Source: Stanieria sp964562685 (GTDB lineage Bacteria; Cyanobacteriota; Cyanobacteriia; Cyanobacteriales; Xenococcaceae). From it: a stretch of DNA of 64,000 nucleotides. The stretch spans positions 62,001-126,000 of the forward strand of contig CAZLUP010000005.1 of NCBI GenBank assembly GCA_964562685.1. Reading direction: 5' to 3'. Both the position numbers and the translations under genes were made by a program. The notes under the pieces were generated by a model, which worked only from the letters and a program-made list of their open reading frames with translations, searched no databases and was not told the origin of the DNA. This document shows, in pieces, positions 25,693 through 34,995 of the stretch (its first letter is position 1; each line of letters begins with the position of its first letter).

Positions 25693-28653
25693 TTAGCGAT
25701 TGACCAACAAAGATTCAACTTTTTCCAATAACTCTTGTGGTTGAATTGGTTTACCCAGATAATCAGTTGCACCTAAATCCATTGCTTGTTGACGATGGCG
25801 ATCGCCTGTGCGAGAAGTTGCCATAACCACAGGTATTTCTTCCCAAACTGGATGAGAACGAATACTTTGTAGTAATTCAAATCCATTGACTCTAGGCATT
25901 TCAATATCTGACAAGACTAAATCGATTCTGGTTTGATGCTGATCTAATACGTCTAACGCTTCTTGTCCATCTCGACAAACAATTACTTGATAACCAACGG
26001 CTGATAAGATTTTTTCTAACATCCTTCTGGTTGCGACCGAATCTTCTGCGATTAAAATTGTACTGGTTTGACTAGTAAGGTTTGGTGATGGAGTCGAAAC
26101 AGGAATAGTTGCTATAGCAGATTTGATTTCTAAACCTTGTGGTAAGATTACAGGAATAACTTCCCCTGTACCCAAAATAGTACAACCAGCTAAATAGGAA
26201 GGGATAGGAATAGTATCATCAAAAGGTTTAACAATTAATTGATCTTCTCCGAGTAAACTATCTACTAAGATGGCTAATTCTTCTAAAGCAGTTTCTAAGA
26301 CAATGGCAACTTTAGGCTGTACTGAAACTAATGGTGAGCGTGGACAAGGTAGTAAGCTAGCTAATGAAACAACTGAAACTGTCTTTTGATGCCAATTGAT
26401 CGCTGTTTTTTCTGAATTAGTCCAATCAAGTTCCGAGTAAAGTAGTGTTTCCTTAACACTGTTACTAGGAATGGCAATAATCCGATTTTGTACTTGTGTC
26501 AGTAACAAGGACATTAAACTCAGGTTGAGGGGTAATTTGATCGTAAAAGTAGTACCTTGACCCCATTGAGTGTGAACTTGCAGATTTCCTCTTAATTTAC
26601 GGATTTGGGTGCGGACAATATCTAAACCCATTCCTCGTCCAGATAAATCAGTTACTTGGGATGCAGTAGAAAAATCTGGTTGAAAAATCCAGTTAATAAT
26701 TTCTGCTGAACTAAATTGATTAAATTCTCGGTCTGGAGGACAAATTCCTCTTTCTTGCGCTCGTTGATAGACTTTTTCTAAATTAATACCCCGACCATCA
26801 TCTTGAATTTTAATAATTAACTGATTGTGATCGACTTTAGCTTCTAAAACAATTTTGGCTGTTTCTGATTTATGATTTTTTTGACGCTCTTGGGATGGTT
26901 CAATTCCATGATCGAAAGCGTTATTAAGTAAATGAGTTAGGGGTGTTTGTAATTGTTCTAATAATACTTGGTCGACTAAAGTTTCTTGTCCTTGAATTTC
27001 TAGATGAACTGATTTTTGATAACGTCGATTCAGAGTTTGAATTTGGGGAATAAATCTCTGTGCCAAGATCCGAAAAGGAACTAGACGATATTCCGTAACT
27101 TTGGTGTAAAGAGTAGAGAGGTTTTTTTCAACTTGTTCTAAATCTTCCGTAACTTCTTGATTGATTAGTTCTAAGTCAGCACGAGTTTCTTGAATTTGCA
27201 GCATCAACTCTTGAAAAGTTTGTAAACTACCATGAAGTTCGGTATAACGGTCTAATTCTAAAGAATCGAATTCAAGATTATTAGTAGTACTAGAAGTAGA
27301 ATTACCACCAGCAATAGATTCAATTGCTAGTTGATTGTAAAGAGTTTGAATTTGTTCGCGGAGTGGTTCAAATTGACGAGTAAGCGATCGCAAACGTTGA
27401 TTGGCTTGTTTGAGTTGTGTTTGTTGTAATGATAATCTTCCTTGAATTAAAATTAATTCCTCAACTTTGTTGGTAACTCCTTCAAGATTTTGCAGCGAAA
27501 TTCTAATTTGAGCAAGAGCAGTTTTTTCGACTTGAGGATTAATAGTTTCAGTTGTTACTTCTGCTGGTTGGATCTCAGCTTGAGGATTAAGATATTGCTC
27601 TCGTTTAGTTCTTAATTGCTTAATTACTTCTTGAGCAAAAGATAAAGCTTCTTGAGCTTCTAAATCTACAATTGCCGTATTTAAAGGTGCAACCGTTTCG
27701 ATTAACCAAGGTAAGTTGAGAGTTTCTCCTAAAAAAGTGCATTCATCAATAAAACTTTCCAAACACTGCTTAATTAGGATTTCTGGTGCATCTTCAGGTA
27801 ATTCTTCTACAGTAGTCAAACTACTTTCTAAATCTTCAGTTAAAGCGTTAATAACTAAAGCATTTGGTACTGAAGTTGCTACCGCTATTTCACCTTCTGG
27901 TTCAAGTTTCTCGGCAACTCTGCTTTCTTGCTCTAGAAGATAGCAGTCTCTTTGATTTCGTAAAAGTGAGATTATTTCTTTAGTAAAAAGTAAAGATTCT
28001 AAAATCGGTGACTCACCAAGTACAGAAGATAAAGGTGCCACGGTTTCGACTAACCAAGCTAAATTGAGAGTTTCTCCTAAAAAAGTGCATTCATCAATAA
28101 AACTTTCCAAACACTGCTTAATTAGGATTTCTGGTGCATCTTGAGGTAACTCTTCAACATTTACAAAACAAGCTTCTAAATCTTGAGTCAAAGCTTTCTC
28201 AAGAAAATTGTGATTATCCTGTTGCTTTGGTGTAGTTTCGTTAATTGCAACAGAAGATTTGCCTAAAGCCTCTAGAGCAGCAATAAGATTACTATCAGCA
28301 AGAACATCATCAATTGTTCGCGCTTGAGTCAACACAAAAGCAATTTCATTAATCGCACTTTCAACTAACGCCCAAGCAGAGTCAATTTCTTCGATCTGAT
28401 TTTGTTGAATTCCTTGCAAGACATCTTCTAATTTATGTGCCAATTCTTGCAGACTAGGTAAAGCTGCTAATCCTGCACCACCTTTAAGAGAATGAGCAGC
28501 CCGCAAAAGAGTAGTAAAATCAGGAGAACTATGACGATTTTCAAATCCTTCGGTTAAAGCTTGTAGATATTCAGGTGCATCTTCATCGAGAAAACATTGA
28601 CGGGCTTCTTGAGTAATAGCTGCGAGAATAGCCGGATCTAGCTGAGAACTCAT
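25693..28653 (-). CDS. pilL: CheA-type hybrid kinase of pilus chemotaxis (PilL/HmpE-like)
   Basis: 986 residues. Hpt domain with phospho-His54 (RAAHSLKGGAG). Two tandem repeats of about 110 residues follow (each with EILIKQCLESFIDECTFLGE), perhaps degenerate Hpt modules since neither has the His. Then a P3 dimerisation helix pair, the HATPase (LLNNAFDHGIEP, DDGRGIN, GRGMGLDIV), a CheW-like domain, and a receiver (LVLSDIEMPRVNGFELL). In cyanobacteria this class sets the direction of type IV pilus motility. The ATG is preceded by a heptamer repeat and no clear ribosome site. It is the last large gene of the PatA-CheY-CheW-MCP-CheA operon. Symbol follows the Synechocystis naming; the hmpE name would serve equally. 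Confidence 0.93.
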   Translation of the reverse strand: MSSQLDPAILAAITQEARQCFLDEDAPEYLQALTEGFENRHSSPDFTTLLRAAHSLKGGAGLAALPSLQELAHKLEDVLQGIQQNQIEEIDSAWALVESAINEIAFVLTQARTIDDVLADSNLIAALEALGKSSVAINETTPKQQDNHNFLEKALTQDLEACFVNVEELPQDAPEILIKQCLESFIDECTFLGETLNLAWLVETVAPLSSVLGESPILESLLFTKEIISLLRNQRDCYLLEQESRVAEKLEPEGEIAVATSVPNALVINALTEDLESSLTTVEELPEDAPEILIKQCLESFIDECTFLGETLNLPWLIETVAPLNTAIVDLEAQEALSFAQEVIKQLRTKREQYLNPQAEIQPAEVTTETINPQVEKTALAQIRISLQNLEGVTNKVEELILIQGRLSLQQTQLKQANQRLRSLTRQFEPLREQIQTLYNQLAIESIAGGNSTSSTTNNLEFDSLELDRYTELHGSLQTFQELMLQIQETRADLELINQEVTEDLEQVEKNLSTLYTKVTEYRLVPFRILAQRFIPQIQTLNRRYQKSVHLEIQGQETLVDQVLLEQLQTPLTHLLNNAFDHGIEPSQERQKNHKSETAKIVLEAKVDHNQLIIKIQDDGRGINLEKVYQRAQERGICPPDREFNQFSSAEIINWIFQPDFSTASQVTDLSGRGMGLDIVRTQIRKLRGNLQVHTQWGQGTTFTIKLPLNLSLMSLLLTQVQNRIIAIPSNSVKETLLYSELDWTNSEKTAINWHQKTVSVVSLASLLPCPRSPLVSVQPKVAIVLETALEELAILVDSLLGEDQLIVKPFDDTIPIPSYLAGCTILGTGEVIPVILPQGLEIKSAIATIPVSTPSPNLTSQTSTILIAEDSVATRRMLEKILSAVGYQVIVCRDGQEALDVLDQHQTRIDLVLSDIEMPRVNGFELLQSIRSHPVWEEIPVVMATSRTGDRHRQQAMDLGATDYLGKPIQPQELLEKVESLLVNR
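27716..28142. repeat. In-frame 79-bp exact duplication inside the CheA-like gene
   Basis: Positions 27716-27794 and 28064-28142 are identical over 79 bases and lie 348 bases (116 codons) apart, both coding for the FIDECTFLGETLNL segment. Sequence on either side is similar at the protein level but clearly diverged, so the exact block suggests recent gene conversion within an older tandem duplication. Confidence 0.9.
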
Positions 28654-28687
28654 AACTGGTAACTGGTAATTGGTAACTGGTAACTGA
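28653..28687. repeat. Heptamer repeat (TAACTGG)n at the CheA-like start codon
   Basis: Units TAACTGG, TAACTGG, TAATTGG, TAACTGG and a partial fifth fill the gap between the MCP stop codon (28693) and the ATG of the CheA-like gene (28653). On the coding strand it reads CAGTTACCAG-like, with no purine-rich ribosome site. Confidence 0.9.
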
Positions 28688-28692
28688 AAATA

Positions 28693-31077
28693 CTAGGATT
28701 GCAAGCGGAACTGAGCAACTGAAGACTGGAGAGTTTCAGCTTCTTTTACCAGATTGCGGAGGGATTCCACTACTTCTTTGGCTTCTAGTGAGGTACTTTT
28801 CGCAATAGTTGCCACCCCTGACATTTTTTCGTTGATTAGTTGAGATGTACTAGTTTGAGCTTGGGTGTTAGTTGAGATGGACTGAAGATATTGGTCAATT
28901 TGTTCACTAGTACTTGCTAAGACTTGAAGAGTTTGTTTAGTCTTGCGGATTAATTCTGTTCCTGTGACTACTTCGGTTGTACCTACTTCCATTGCTTGAA
29001 GTACTTCAGCAGTTTCTTGTTGAATATTACCTACCAACTGTTGAATATCTTTGGTTGCTTCTGTAACTCGGTCTGCTAAACGACGGACTTCATCTGCTAC
29101 AATTCGGAAACCTTCACCATGTTCCCCTGCACGAGCAGCCTCAATTGAAGCATTAAACGCTAACAGGTTGGTTTTTTCGGAAATACCTGAAATAATTTCG
29201 ACGATTTGAGAAATTTCTTGCGAAGATTCAGCTAATTGTTTAACTTTTTTAGCTGTATTAGCTACCGTATTTCGTATTTTTTCAATACTTTCTACGGTTT
29301 TATCCATAGTCAGATCACCTTTTTGGGCTTTATTTAAAGCAATTCTGGCTACCTTAGCTGCTTCTTGAGCCGAACTTGCCACATCTTGAATAGAGTTGTT
29401 AATCTCTGCAATATTTTCTAGAGCCTGACTAATTTCATCTGCTTGATTAATAGCAGCCCAAGATAATTGGTTTACAGAAGTTTCTCCTGCCTGAGATAAT
29501 TCGTTGACTTCATTGGATACTTGTTGTACTTGTAATACCAGTCCTCTTAATTTACGAATCGTGGCGTTAAAAGCGTCGGCAATTGAACCTACTGCACCTT
29601 CTGTTAGTTTAGCCTCAATAGTTAAGTCTCCTTTTTGCGCACCTTCAATATCTAAGAGAAGATTAATTACTTCTTGTTGTAAGCGTTCTTTTTCTTGCTT
29701 TTGTTTCTTGGTTTCAATTTCTTGTTTATTTAAGAAACTTTCAAGCTGCTCCGCCATTATGTTAATATTTGACCCCAGTTGAGCCAATTCATCACTTCCT
29801 TTAGTTTCCAGACGAGTATCTAATTTTCCTTCACCCAGTTTTTGAACAGCAGTACTTAATTTTAGAATGGGAAGAGTACCTTGATAGGCAAGCCAGGTAG
29901 AGACTGCTGCTACTAATAAAACCGTCATCCCAGTTCCAATCGTCAAGGCAAGGAGTAATTGTCTTTGAGACGCAAATGCCATTGCTTCGTCAATTCCAAT
30001 CACAGCACTCCAATTTAGGTCTGGTAATCCTTCCATCGCAGGAAAAGGAGTATAGGAAAGCAATTGCTTTGCATTATCAATTTGGTCAGTAGTAAAAATA
30101 GTACCTGTTTGTTTGGAATTAACTAGAGTATCAATTCCAGGAAAATCTTCTACTAGCTTGCGTCCTACCTGTTCTGGTTCTGAGGCAATAAAGAATGTAC
30201 CATTCGCATCAACTAAATGATATTCTTTCTGATTAGCACCAAAATTTTTAATTACTTCTTCTACGTGTTTAATTGGCATTTGCGATCGCACTACACCAAT
30301 CACTTGCTTGCTTTCTTTATCGATAATTGGTGAGGCAATGTGAATCACCATCTCTTCGGAAGAATCAGAAATTTCTGGTTGACTAATATATATTTTTTTA
30401 GTTTTAATTACTTCTTGAAAATATTTTCGCTCTTTGCTATTGCCTAGTTTGGGACCTTTGGATTGTACTAAGACATCGCCATTAAGGTCGAAAGAAGCAA
30501 TACTGTCATAAGTAGGATAACTAGCTAGATAGTTATTAACAATTGATTCTTTTTCTGCCTGGCTGGTGGAATTTCTGATAATTGGATTAATTAAGTACCC
30601 TTGCTTGGCAATAATCTGAATATCTGTATGTCGCTCTTTCATAAAACGATTAAGTTTATCAGCTATTGCTATAGCACTGGCTTGTTCGGTTTGAGTAATT
30701 TGTTGATTAAGAGATTGCCAGCCTAAGTAATAAGCAATGGCTCCAATGCCGATTACAGGAACAGTGCTAATAGTTAAAGCAAATAGAGTAACTTTCCATC
30801 TTAAAGACAGTTTGTCCCAGAAAAAACCATCCTTAGAAGCTTCCGATTTAACTTTTTCTTCTGTAGTAGTTGAGTTTTGAGACTGGGTAAGATTAGCTAA
30901 AGCTTTTTGGGCAACCCCACCATAAGTGCCATTAGCATCTAATTCTAATACTTCTTGATATATTGCGATCGCTTTATCTATTTCGCCTGCTTTTTCTAAA
31001 TTATTTGCTTCAAGAATTTTACTAACTAAATTACTAGAATTATCTGCACTAGTTTGATTTTGTTGTTGCTCAGACAT
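28693..31077 (-). CDS. pilJ: Methyl-accepting chemotaxis protein of the pilus system (PilJ/HmpD-like)
   Basis: 794 residues. An N-terminal TPR-like stretch (LEKAGEIDKAIAIYQEVLEL) precedes a membrane helix (about 98-122), a periplasmic Cache-like sensor (about 125-365), a second helix (about 373-396), HAMP domains and the cytoplasmic signalling tip (NLLAFNASIEAARAGEHGEG, then GFRIVADEVRRLA). No GAF or phytochrome-type domain is present, so it is not a PixJ/PtxD photoreceptor; the Cache domain points to a chemical signal. It is flanked by cheW upstream and cheA downstream, and an ordinary signal for pilus motility is expected. Confidence 0.93.
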   Translation of the reverse strand: MSEQQQNQTSADNSSNLVSKILEANNLEKAGEIDKAIAIYQEVLELDANGTYGGVAQKALANLTQSQNSTTTEEKVKSEASKDGFFWDKLSLRWKVTLFALTISTVPVIGIGAIAYYLGWQSLNQQITQTEQASAIAIADKLNRFMKERHTDIQIIAKQGYLINPIIRNSTSQAEKESIVNNYLASYPTYDSIASFDLNGDVLVQSKGPKLGNSKERKYFQEVIKTKKIYISQPEISDSSEEMVIHIASPIIDKESKQVIGVVRSQMPIKHVEEVIKNFGANQKEYHLVDANGTFFIASEPEQVGRKLVEDFPGIDTLVNSKQTGTIFTTDQIDNAKQLLSYTPFPAMEGLPDLNWSAVIGIDEAMAFASQRQLLLALTIGTGMTVLLVAAVSTWLAYQGTLPILKLSTAVQKLGEGKLDTRLETKGSDELAQLGSNINIMAEQLESFLNKQEIETKKQKQEKERLQQEVINLLLDIEGAQKGDLTIEAKLTEGAVGSIADAFNATIRKLRGLVLQVQQVSNEVNELSQAGETSVNQLSWAAINQADEISQALENIAEINNSIQDVASSAQEAAKVARIALNKAQKGDLTMDKTVESIEKIRNTVANTAKKVKQLAESSQEISQIVEIISGISEKTNLLAFNASIEAARAGEHGEGFRIVADEVRRLADRVTEATKDIQQLVGNIQQETAEVLQAMEVGTTEVVTGTELIRKTKQTLQVLASTSEQIDQYLQSISTNTQAQTSTSQLINEKMSGVATIAKSTSLEAKEVVESLRNLVKEAETLQSSVAQFRLQS

Positions 31078-31109
31078 TAATATTTCCTCTCAAATAACAA
31101 ATAGTTTGA

Positions 31110-31586
31110 TTAGGCTGGAAGCAATTCTGATTTGTGGGATAATTCTTGGAATAATTGTTTGACATCTAACAAATAAAATAAAATGTCATTTTCTTGAAAT
31201 TGATTAACAAATGAATTGCAAAATTGGTCTTTAGTTTGAGTGGATACAAAAGACAAATTCTCTGCTTTTGTGGAAATTATGCCTTCCAATCCTTTCACTG
31301 TAAAAGCTACCTTTTTAGTGATGCCTTCAAGTTTATAAGCTAAGACTACTGCGGTTAATTTTTCTGTAGAGTTGGCTTGAAAAGAATCTATTTGTAAAAA
31401 TTTTTCCGTATCTAAAACCCAAAGTAAATTTCCTCGATAATTAGTTACACCATACCAAAACTGAGCAATTCCAGGAATAATAGCAATTTCTGTTGGTTCA
31501 AGCTTAATTACCGTTTCAACATCTGTTAATGGTAAAGCTACTTGCCAAGGTGTTGAAAGACTAACACTGAAATAATTGTGAATCAT
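31110..31586 (-). CDS. pilI: CheW-like coupling protein of the pilus system
   Basis: 158 residues, a single CheW fold linking the receptor to the CheA-type kinase. Segments LPLTDVETVIKLEP, AQFWYGVTNYRGNLLWVLDTEKFL and FTVKGLEGII match the family. It lies 32 bases before the receptor gene in the operon. Sequence conservation in CheW is modest, but operon position makes the assignment firm. Confidence 0.9.
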   Translation of the reverse strand: MIHNYFSVSLSTPWQVALPLTDVETVIKLEPTEIAIIPGIAQFWYGVTNYRGNLLWVLDTEKFLQIDSFQANSTEKLTAVVLAYKLEGITKKVAFTVKGLEGIISTKAENLSFVSTQTKDQFCNSFVNQFQENDILFYLLDVKQLFQELSHKSELLPA

Positions 31587-31684
31587 TAAACTTCTGCTAA
31601 GATTTTATAAGCAGCAGGACGCATCTTAAATAATGAATTAAAAACAATCAAGTTTAAGATTAACGTCCTACTAAAATTGCAATC

Positions 31685-32053
31685 TTAATGAGCGTATTGT
31701 GTTACCTTTTCAATTAATTCTTGAGGAACGTATGGTTTAGTAATGTACTCATTACCTCCTTGACGTAAAGCCCAAAAACGGTCAAAATCTTCAGACTTAG
31801 AACTACAAAATAAAATAGGAATTTGTGCTAACTTTTCTTCAGACCGAATTTTACGGCACAAATCTAAACCACTTTCTCCAGGCATAATAATATCGAGCAA
31901 AATCAAATTGGGAGGAGCATTACTAATTAACCAGTTCCAGCCAGATTCAGCGTTTTCGGCAACGACAACATTAAACCCTGCATGAGACAATAAAGCTGAA
32001 ATCATTTGTCTTTCAGACTGGGTATCTTCTACTACTAATATTGTTTTCATCAA
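31685..32053 (-). CDS. pilH: CheY-type response regulator of the pilus system
   Basis: 122 residues, receiver only: VVEDTQSERQM acidic pocket, phospho-acceptor Asp in LILLDIIMPGESGLD, switch Ser in LFCSSKSED and Lys in YITKPYVP. It would take phosphate from the CheA-type kinase and act on the pilus machinery. It lies between the PatA-type regulator and the CheW gene, as in Synechocystis slr1041-slr1044. Confidence 0.92.
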   Translation of the reverse strand: MMKTILVVEDTQSERQMISALLSHAGFNVVVAENAESGWNWLISNAPPNLILLDIIMPGESGLDLCRKIRSEEKLAQIPILFCSSKSEDFDRFWALRQGGNEYITKPYVPQELIEKVTQYAH

Positions 32054-32135
32054 ACTCTTTTCCTGAAAATAACTTTATTTTTTCTCAGATATATAGTTCC
32101 CTAAACTTGAATGAAAATAACAATAAGCAACTTAA

Positions 32136-33377
32136 TTAAACAGAAGTTATGGGTAAAGAGAGTTCTTGAACTAGTGCTATTAATTGATCTGGTTGAAAAG
32201 GCTTGTTTAAATAATTAGTTGCACCAACAAATTTAGCTCTCATGCGGTCAATAAGACCGTCTCTTCCTGTCAACATAATGATAGGAATCTCCTGAAACTT
32301 CTGAGAACGACGCAACATACTGCACAAATCATAGCCATTGATATCTGGCATATTTATATCCATTAAAATCAACACAGGTTGTTGACGAGATAAACTTCTA
32401 AGAGCATTAGAAGATTCTGTAATACCAATTACATCATAACCTACGGACTCAAGAATCATTTTTACTTGTTTTTGTACAGTATTACTATCGTCAATACAAG
32501 CAATTAATGGACGATGAGACGTAGAAACTTCTAATGGTTGTGGTTGATTGATTTGTGGTTCAACTTTTACATTATTTAACTGAGAATAATTATTGGCATT
32601 AGGCTCGATAAGTGTTTCTTTTTCTACTGGTTTAGTTGCTGTCTCTTGCCAGGGTAAAATTTCTATTAATTTCTCTTGAATAAATGGTTGTAAAAGTTTG
32701 ATTAAATTTAATGGTTCTACTTCAAGTTCGACAGACAATTGATAAAGGGATTTTTTCTGCAATAATAAATTAACAATAGTAGATAATTTACCAAAATTAA
32801 TTAAATGATTTTGTTGACTGTCTTCAGCATTTTTTTTCCATATTTTATAAAAATTAAACGTATTTTTACTGTCCAGATAAATTCGATTAAAGGGTGAATC
32901 GCAATAATCAAATACCTCTTGCCATCCTAAAATAAATTGTTTGGCTTTAGTTGCTAAATCTAGCCAGGAAAAATTAGTAACAGCGTCACTAATTAATTGA
33001 TTATTAATTATTTCAACTTCTGCTTGTTTAAAACTTAAAACTTGGACTAAGGCTTCTTGACTACAGTTTAGTAATAATTGTTTTAATTCTGATTGAGGTA
33101 AATTATGTTGAGAAAAATAATCACATAATTGTTGATATTCTGAATCGTTGCTCTTTAATTCTGGAGGATTTAAGTTGGGTTGAAACTGTTGCCATAGATA
33201 ACTGATTCTTTCTGTTTGTCCAGTTGCACTTGTAGCATATTGCATTTCACCATTATTGAAATAAAGCTGCCAGTTCACTGAACGATCTTTAGGTTGAGAA
33301 ACTACTAGACAACCAGACCATTGTCTTTCAGAAGCTTTTTTTAAGATTTGAAAAGTATTTGCAAGATTAGAAGTCAT
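32136..33377 (-). CDS. pilG: PatA-family response regulator (PATAN domain plus receiver)
   Basis: 413 residues. The N-terminal part (ASERQWSGCLVVSQPKD, LYFNNGEMQYATSATGQTERI) matches the PATAN/DUF4388 region of PatA-type regulators; the middle is helical, and the receiver occupies about 292-405 (CIDDSNTVQKQVK, Asp in LILMDINMPDINGYD, Lys in YLNKPFQ). In cyanobacteria PatA-type proteins interact with the pilus extension ATPase PilB. It is the first gene of the minus-strand operon and its upstream gap (85 bases to cbiA, divergent) should hold the operon promoter. Confidence 0.92.
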   Translation of the reverse strand: MTSNLANTFQILKKASERQWSGCLVVSQPKDRSVNWQLYFNNGEMQYATSATGQTERISYLWQQFQPNLNPPELKSNDSEYQQLCDYFSQHNLPQSELKQLLLNCSQEALVQVLSFKQAEVEIINNQLISDAVTNFSWLDLATKAKQFILGWQEVFDYCDSPFNRIYLDSKNTFNFYKIWKKNAEDSQQNHLINFGKLSTIVNLLLQKKSLYQLSVELEVEPLNLIKLLQPFIQEKLIEILPWQETATKPVEKETLIEPNANNYSQLNNVKVEPQINQPQPLEVSTSHRPLIACIDDSNTVQKQVKMILESVGYDVIGITESSNALRSLSRQQPVLILMDINMPDINGYDLCSMLRRSQKFQEIPIIMLTGRDGLIDRMRAKFVGATNYLNKPFQPDQLIALVQELSLPITSV

Positions 33378-33462
33378 GGATGCTTATCAAAATTACTGAT
33401 TCGATCTATATAATTCATAATTCCCAAAAACTCGATCAAATTACCTTAAACAAAAAAGTTTT

Positions 33463-34854
33463 ATGACTGTAGTGATAGCTGGCGATCGCTCTGGAGTGGG
33501 TAAAACAACAATTACTTTGGCTATACTTGCTTATTTATCACAACAAGGAAAAAAAATTCAAGCTTTTAAAGTTGGACCAGATTATATAGATCCAATGTTT
33601 CATCAAGCAGTCACAGGCATACCTTCACGCAATCTCGATCCGATTTTAACTTCAGAAAGATATGTTCAATCTTGTTTTACTCGTCACTGCCAAGAGGTAG
33701 ATTATGTTGTGGTTGAAGGGGTGATGGGTTTATTTGATGGTATTGCCTGTAGAGACATTCCTCAGAGTATGTGTAAAAAAGGGGAATTGGTTCTTAATGA
33801 TTATGGCAGTACGGCACATATTGCTAGATTATTAGACTTACCCATACTATTAGTGTTAGATTGTTCGCGTTTATCAACTTCGATCGCAGCAATTGTTCAT
33901 GGTTATCGCACTCTCGATCCGAAACTTAAAATAGCAGGAGTAATTTTAAATCGAGTTGGAAGCGATCGCCATTTAGAATTATTAGAACAAGCTTTAACGG
34001 CAATTGCCATACCAATTTTAGGAGTTTTGAAAAGACAAGACCAAATTACTATTCCTGACCGACATTTAGGTTTAATTCCCACCGATGAACTACAACAACT
34101 CAATCAAATCTTTGACAAATTAGCCCATCTTGCCAAAATCAGCTTTAACTGGGAATATTTATTACCTATACTCTCCTCCTCTTCCCCTCTCCCTTTCTCC
34201 TCTCCCCCTCCCCTCTGCCCTCAAATCAGAATTGCCGTAGCACGCGATCGCGCTTTTAACTTTTATTACCAAGACAATTTCGATATTCTGACTCAATTAG
34301 GTGCAGAATTAGTTTTTTGGAGTCCTCTAGCAGATGAAAAATTACCAACAGATATTCAAGGTTTTTATTTTGGTGGTGGATTTCCTGAAGTCTTTGCCGA
34401 ACAATTAGCAGCTAATCAATTAATTTTTACTCAAGTCTACCAAGCAATTAAATCTGGTCTTCCTACCTATGCCGAATGTGGTGGTTTGATGTATTTATGT
34501 CAGCAATTGATCGATTTTGCAGGAAAATCTTGGCAAATGGTAGGGATAATTCCTTCTAATACTGTAATGAGCGATCGCCTTACTTTAGGATATCGTCAAG
34601 CTACAGCTTTACAAAGTAGTCCTTTACTTCCTCAACACCAAACTATCCGAGGACATGAATTTCATCGTTCTCAAGTTACCTCCTCTTCGCTTAAACCCCT
34701 TTGGCAAATTCGAGGTTATCATTCTCAACCTCAAATAGTAATGGAAGGCTGGAAAATCTTTCAAGTTCATGCCTCATACCTTCATCTACATTTCGGTGAA
34801 AATCAATTTCTGGCAAAAAATTTTATTCAATGTTGCTCAAATCAAAAGAATTAG
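33463..34854 (+). CDS. cbiA: Cobyrinate a,c-diamide synthase
   Basis: 463 residues, amidates side chains a and c of cobyrinic acid with glutamine and ATP in cobalamin synthesis. N-terminal ATPase domain: P-loop GDRSGVGKTT, KVGPDYIDPMFH, VVEGVMGLFDG. C-terminal type 1 glutamine amidotransferase domain: GFYFGGGFPEVFA, catalytic Cys in YAECGGLMYL, and a late His in RGHEFHRS. The linker between domains holds a pyrimidine-rich in-frame insertion (about residues 237-253, mostly Ser, Pro and Leu), unusual for the family and apparently harmless there. Divergent from the chemotaxis operon. Confidence 0.94.
   Translation: MTVVIAGDRSGVGKTTITLAILAYLSQQGKKIQAFKVGPDYIDPMFHQAVTGIPSRNLDPILTSERYVQSCFTRHCQEVDYVVVEGVMGLFDGIACRDIPQSMCKKGELVLNDYGSTAHIARLLDLPILLVLDCSRLSTSIAAIVHGYRTLDPKLKIAGVILNRVGSDRHLELLEQALTAIAIPILGVLKRQDQITIPDRHLGLIPTDELQQLNQIFDKLAHLAKISFNWEYLLPILSSSSPLPFSSPPPLCPQIRIAVARDRAFNFYYQDNFDILTQLGAELVFWSPLADEKLPTDIQGFYFGGGFPEVFAEQLAANQLIFTQVYQAIKSGLPTYAECGGLMYLCQQLIDFAGKSWQMVGIIPSNTVMSDRLTLGYRQATALQSSPLLPQHQTIRGHEFHRSQVTSSSLKPLWQIRGYHSQPQIVMEGWKIFQVHASYLHLHFGENQFLAKNFIQCCSNQKN
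34171..34221. repeat. Pyrimidine tract inserted in frame in cbiA
   Basis: A 51-base stretch with only C and T apart from one G, built from CTCTCC/CCCTTTCTCC-like units, coding for SSSSPLPFSSPPPLCP. It resembles the complement of the purine-rich heptamers in gaps (7493, 43204). It lies in the linker between the ATPase and amidotransferase domains. Confidence 0.8.
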
Positions 34855-34904
34855 CTAGGATAAACATCAGTAATTCATTTATCAACAATTACCGCTTAGG
34901 GACA

Positions 34905-34916
34905 AAAGGAGGTGAT
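34905..34916 (+). promoter_or_regulatory. Extended Shine-Dalgarno, AAAGGAGGTGAT
   Basis: All 12 bases are complementary to the 3' end of bacterial 16S rRNA (ATCACCTCCTTT), far more than is normal. It sits 8 bases (counting from AGGAGG) before the ATG at 34921. Part of it can also pair with CTCCT at 34951-34955, which would hide it. Confidence 0.65.
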
Positions 34917-34920
34917 GCCC

Positions 34921-34995
34921 ATGATCGATAGTAGTAGTAAGATGATGGGTCTCCTAGTTGAAGATAGCCGGCTGTGCGCCGGGGCTGTTCTCTAG
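34921..34995 (+). CDS. Possible 24-residue leader peptide
   Basis: ATG to TAG codes for MIDSSSKMMGLLVEDSRLCA then GAVL. It starts at ideal distance from the extended Shine-Dalgarno and ends inside the stem at 34990-34998, so translation would open several RNA stems. Three consecutive AGT Ser codons stand out. It has no recognisable family. It may be a regulatory leader whose translation changes RNA folding, or a chance ORF in a structured RNA. Confidence 0.4.
   Translation: MIDSSSKMMGLLVEDSRLCAGAVL

Noticed and set aside
27716..28142. Possible CRISPR-like repeat
   Set aside because: Only two copies, 79 bases long, in frame within a coding region; the heptamer arrays have no spacers either. 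No CRISPR array seen.
28693..31077. Photoreceptor for phototaxis
   Set aside because: No GAF, phytochrome or CBCR cysteine motifs; the sensor region is a Cache-like periplasmic domain between two membrane helices.
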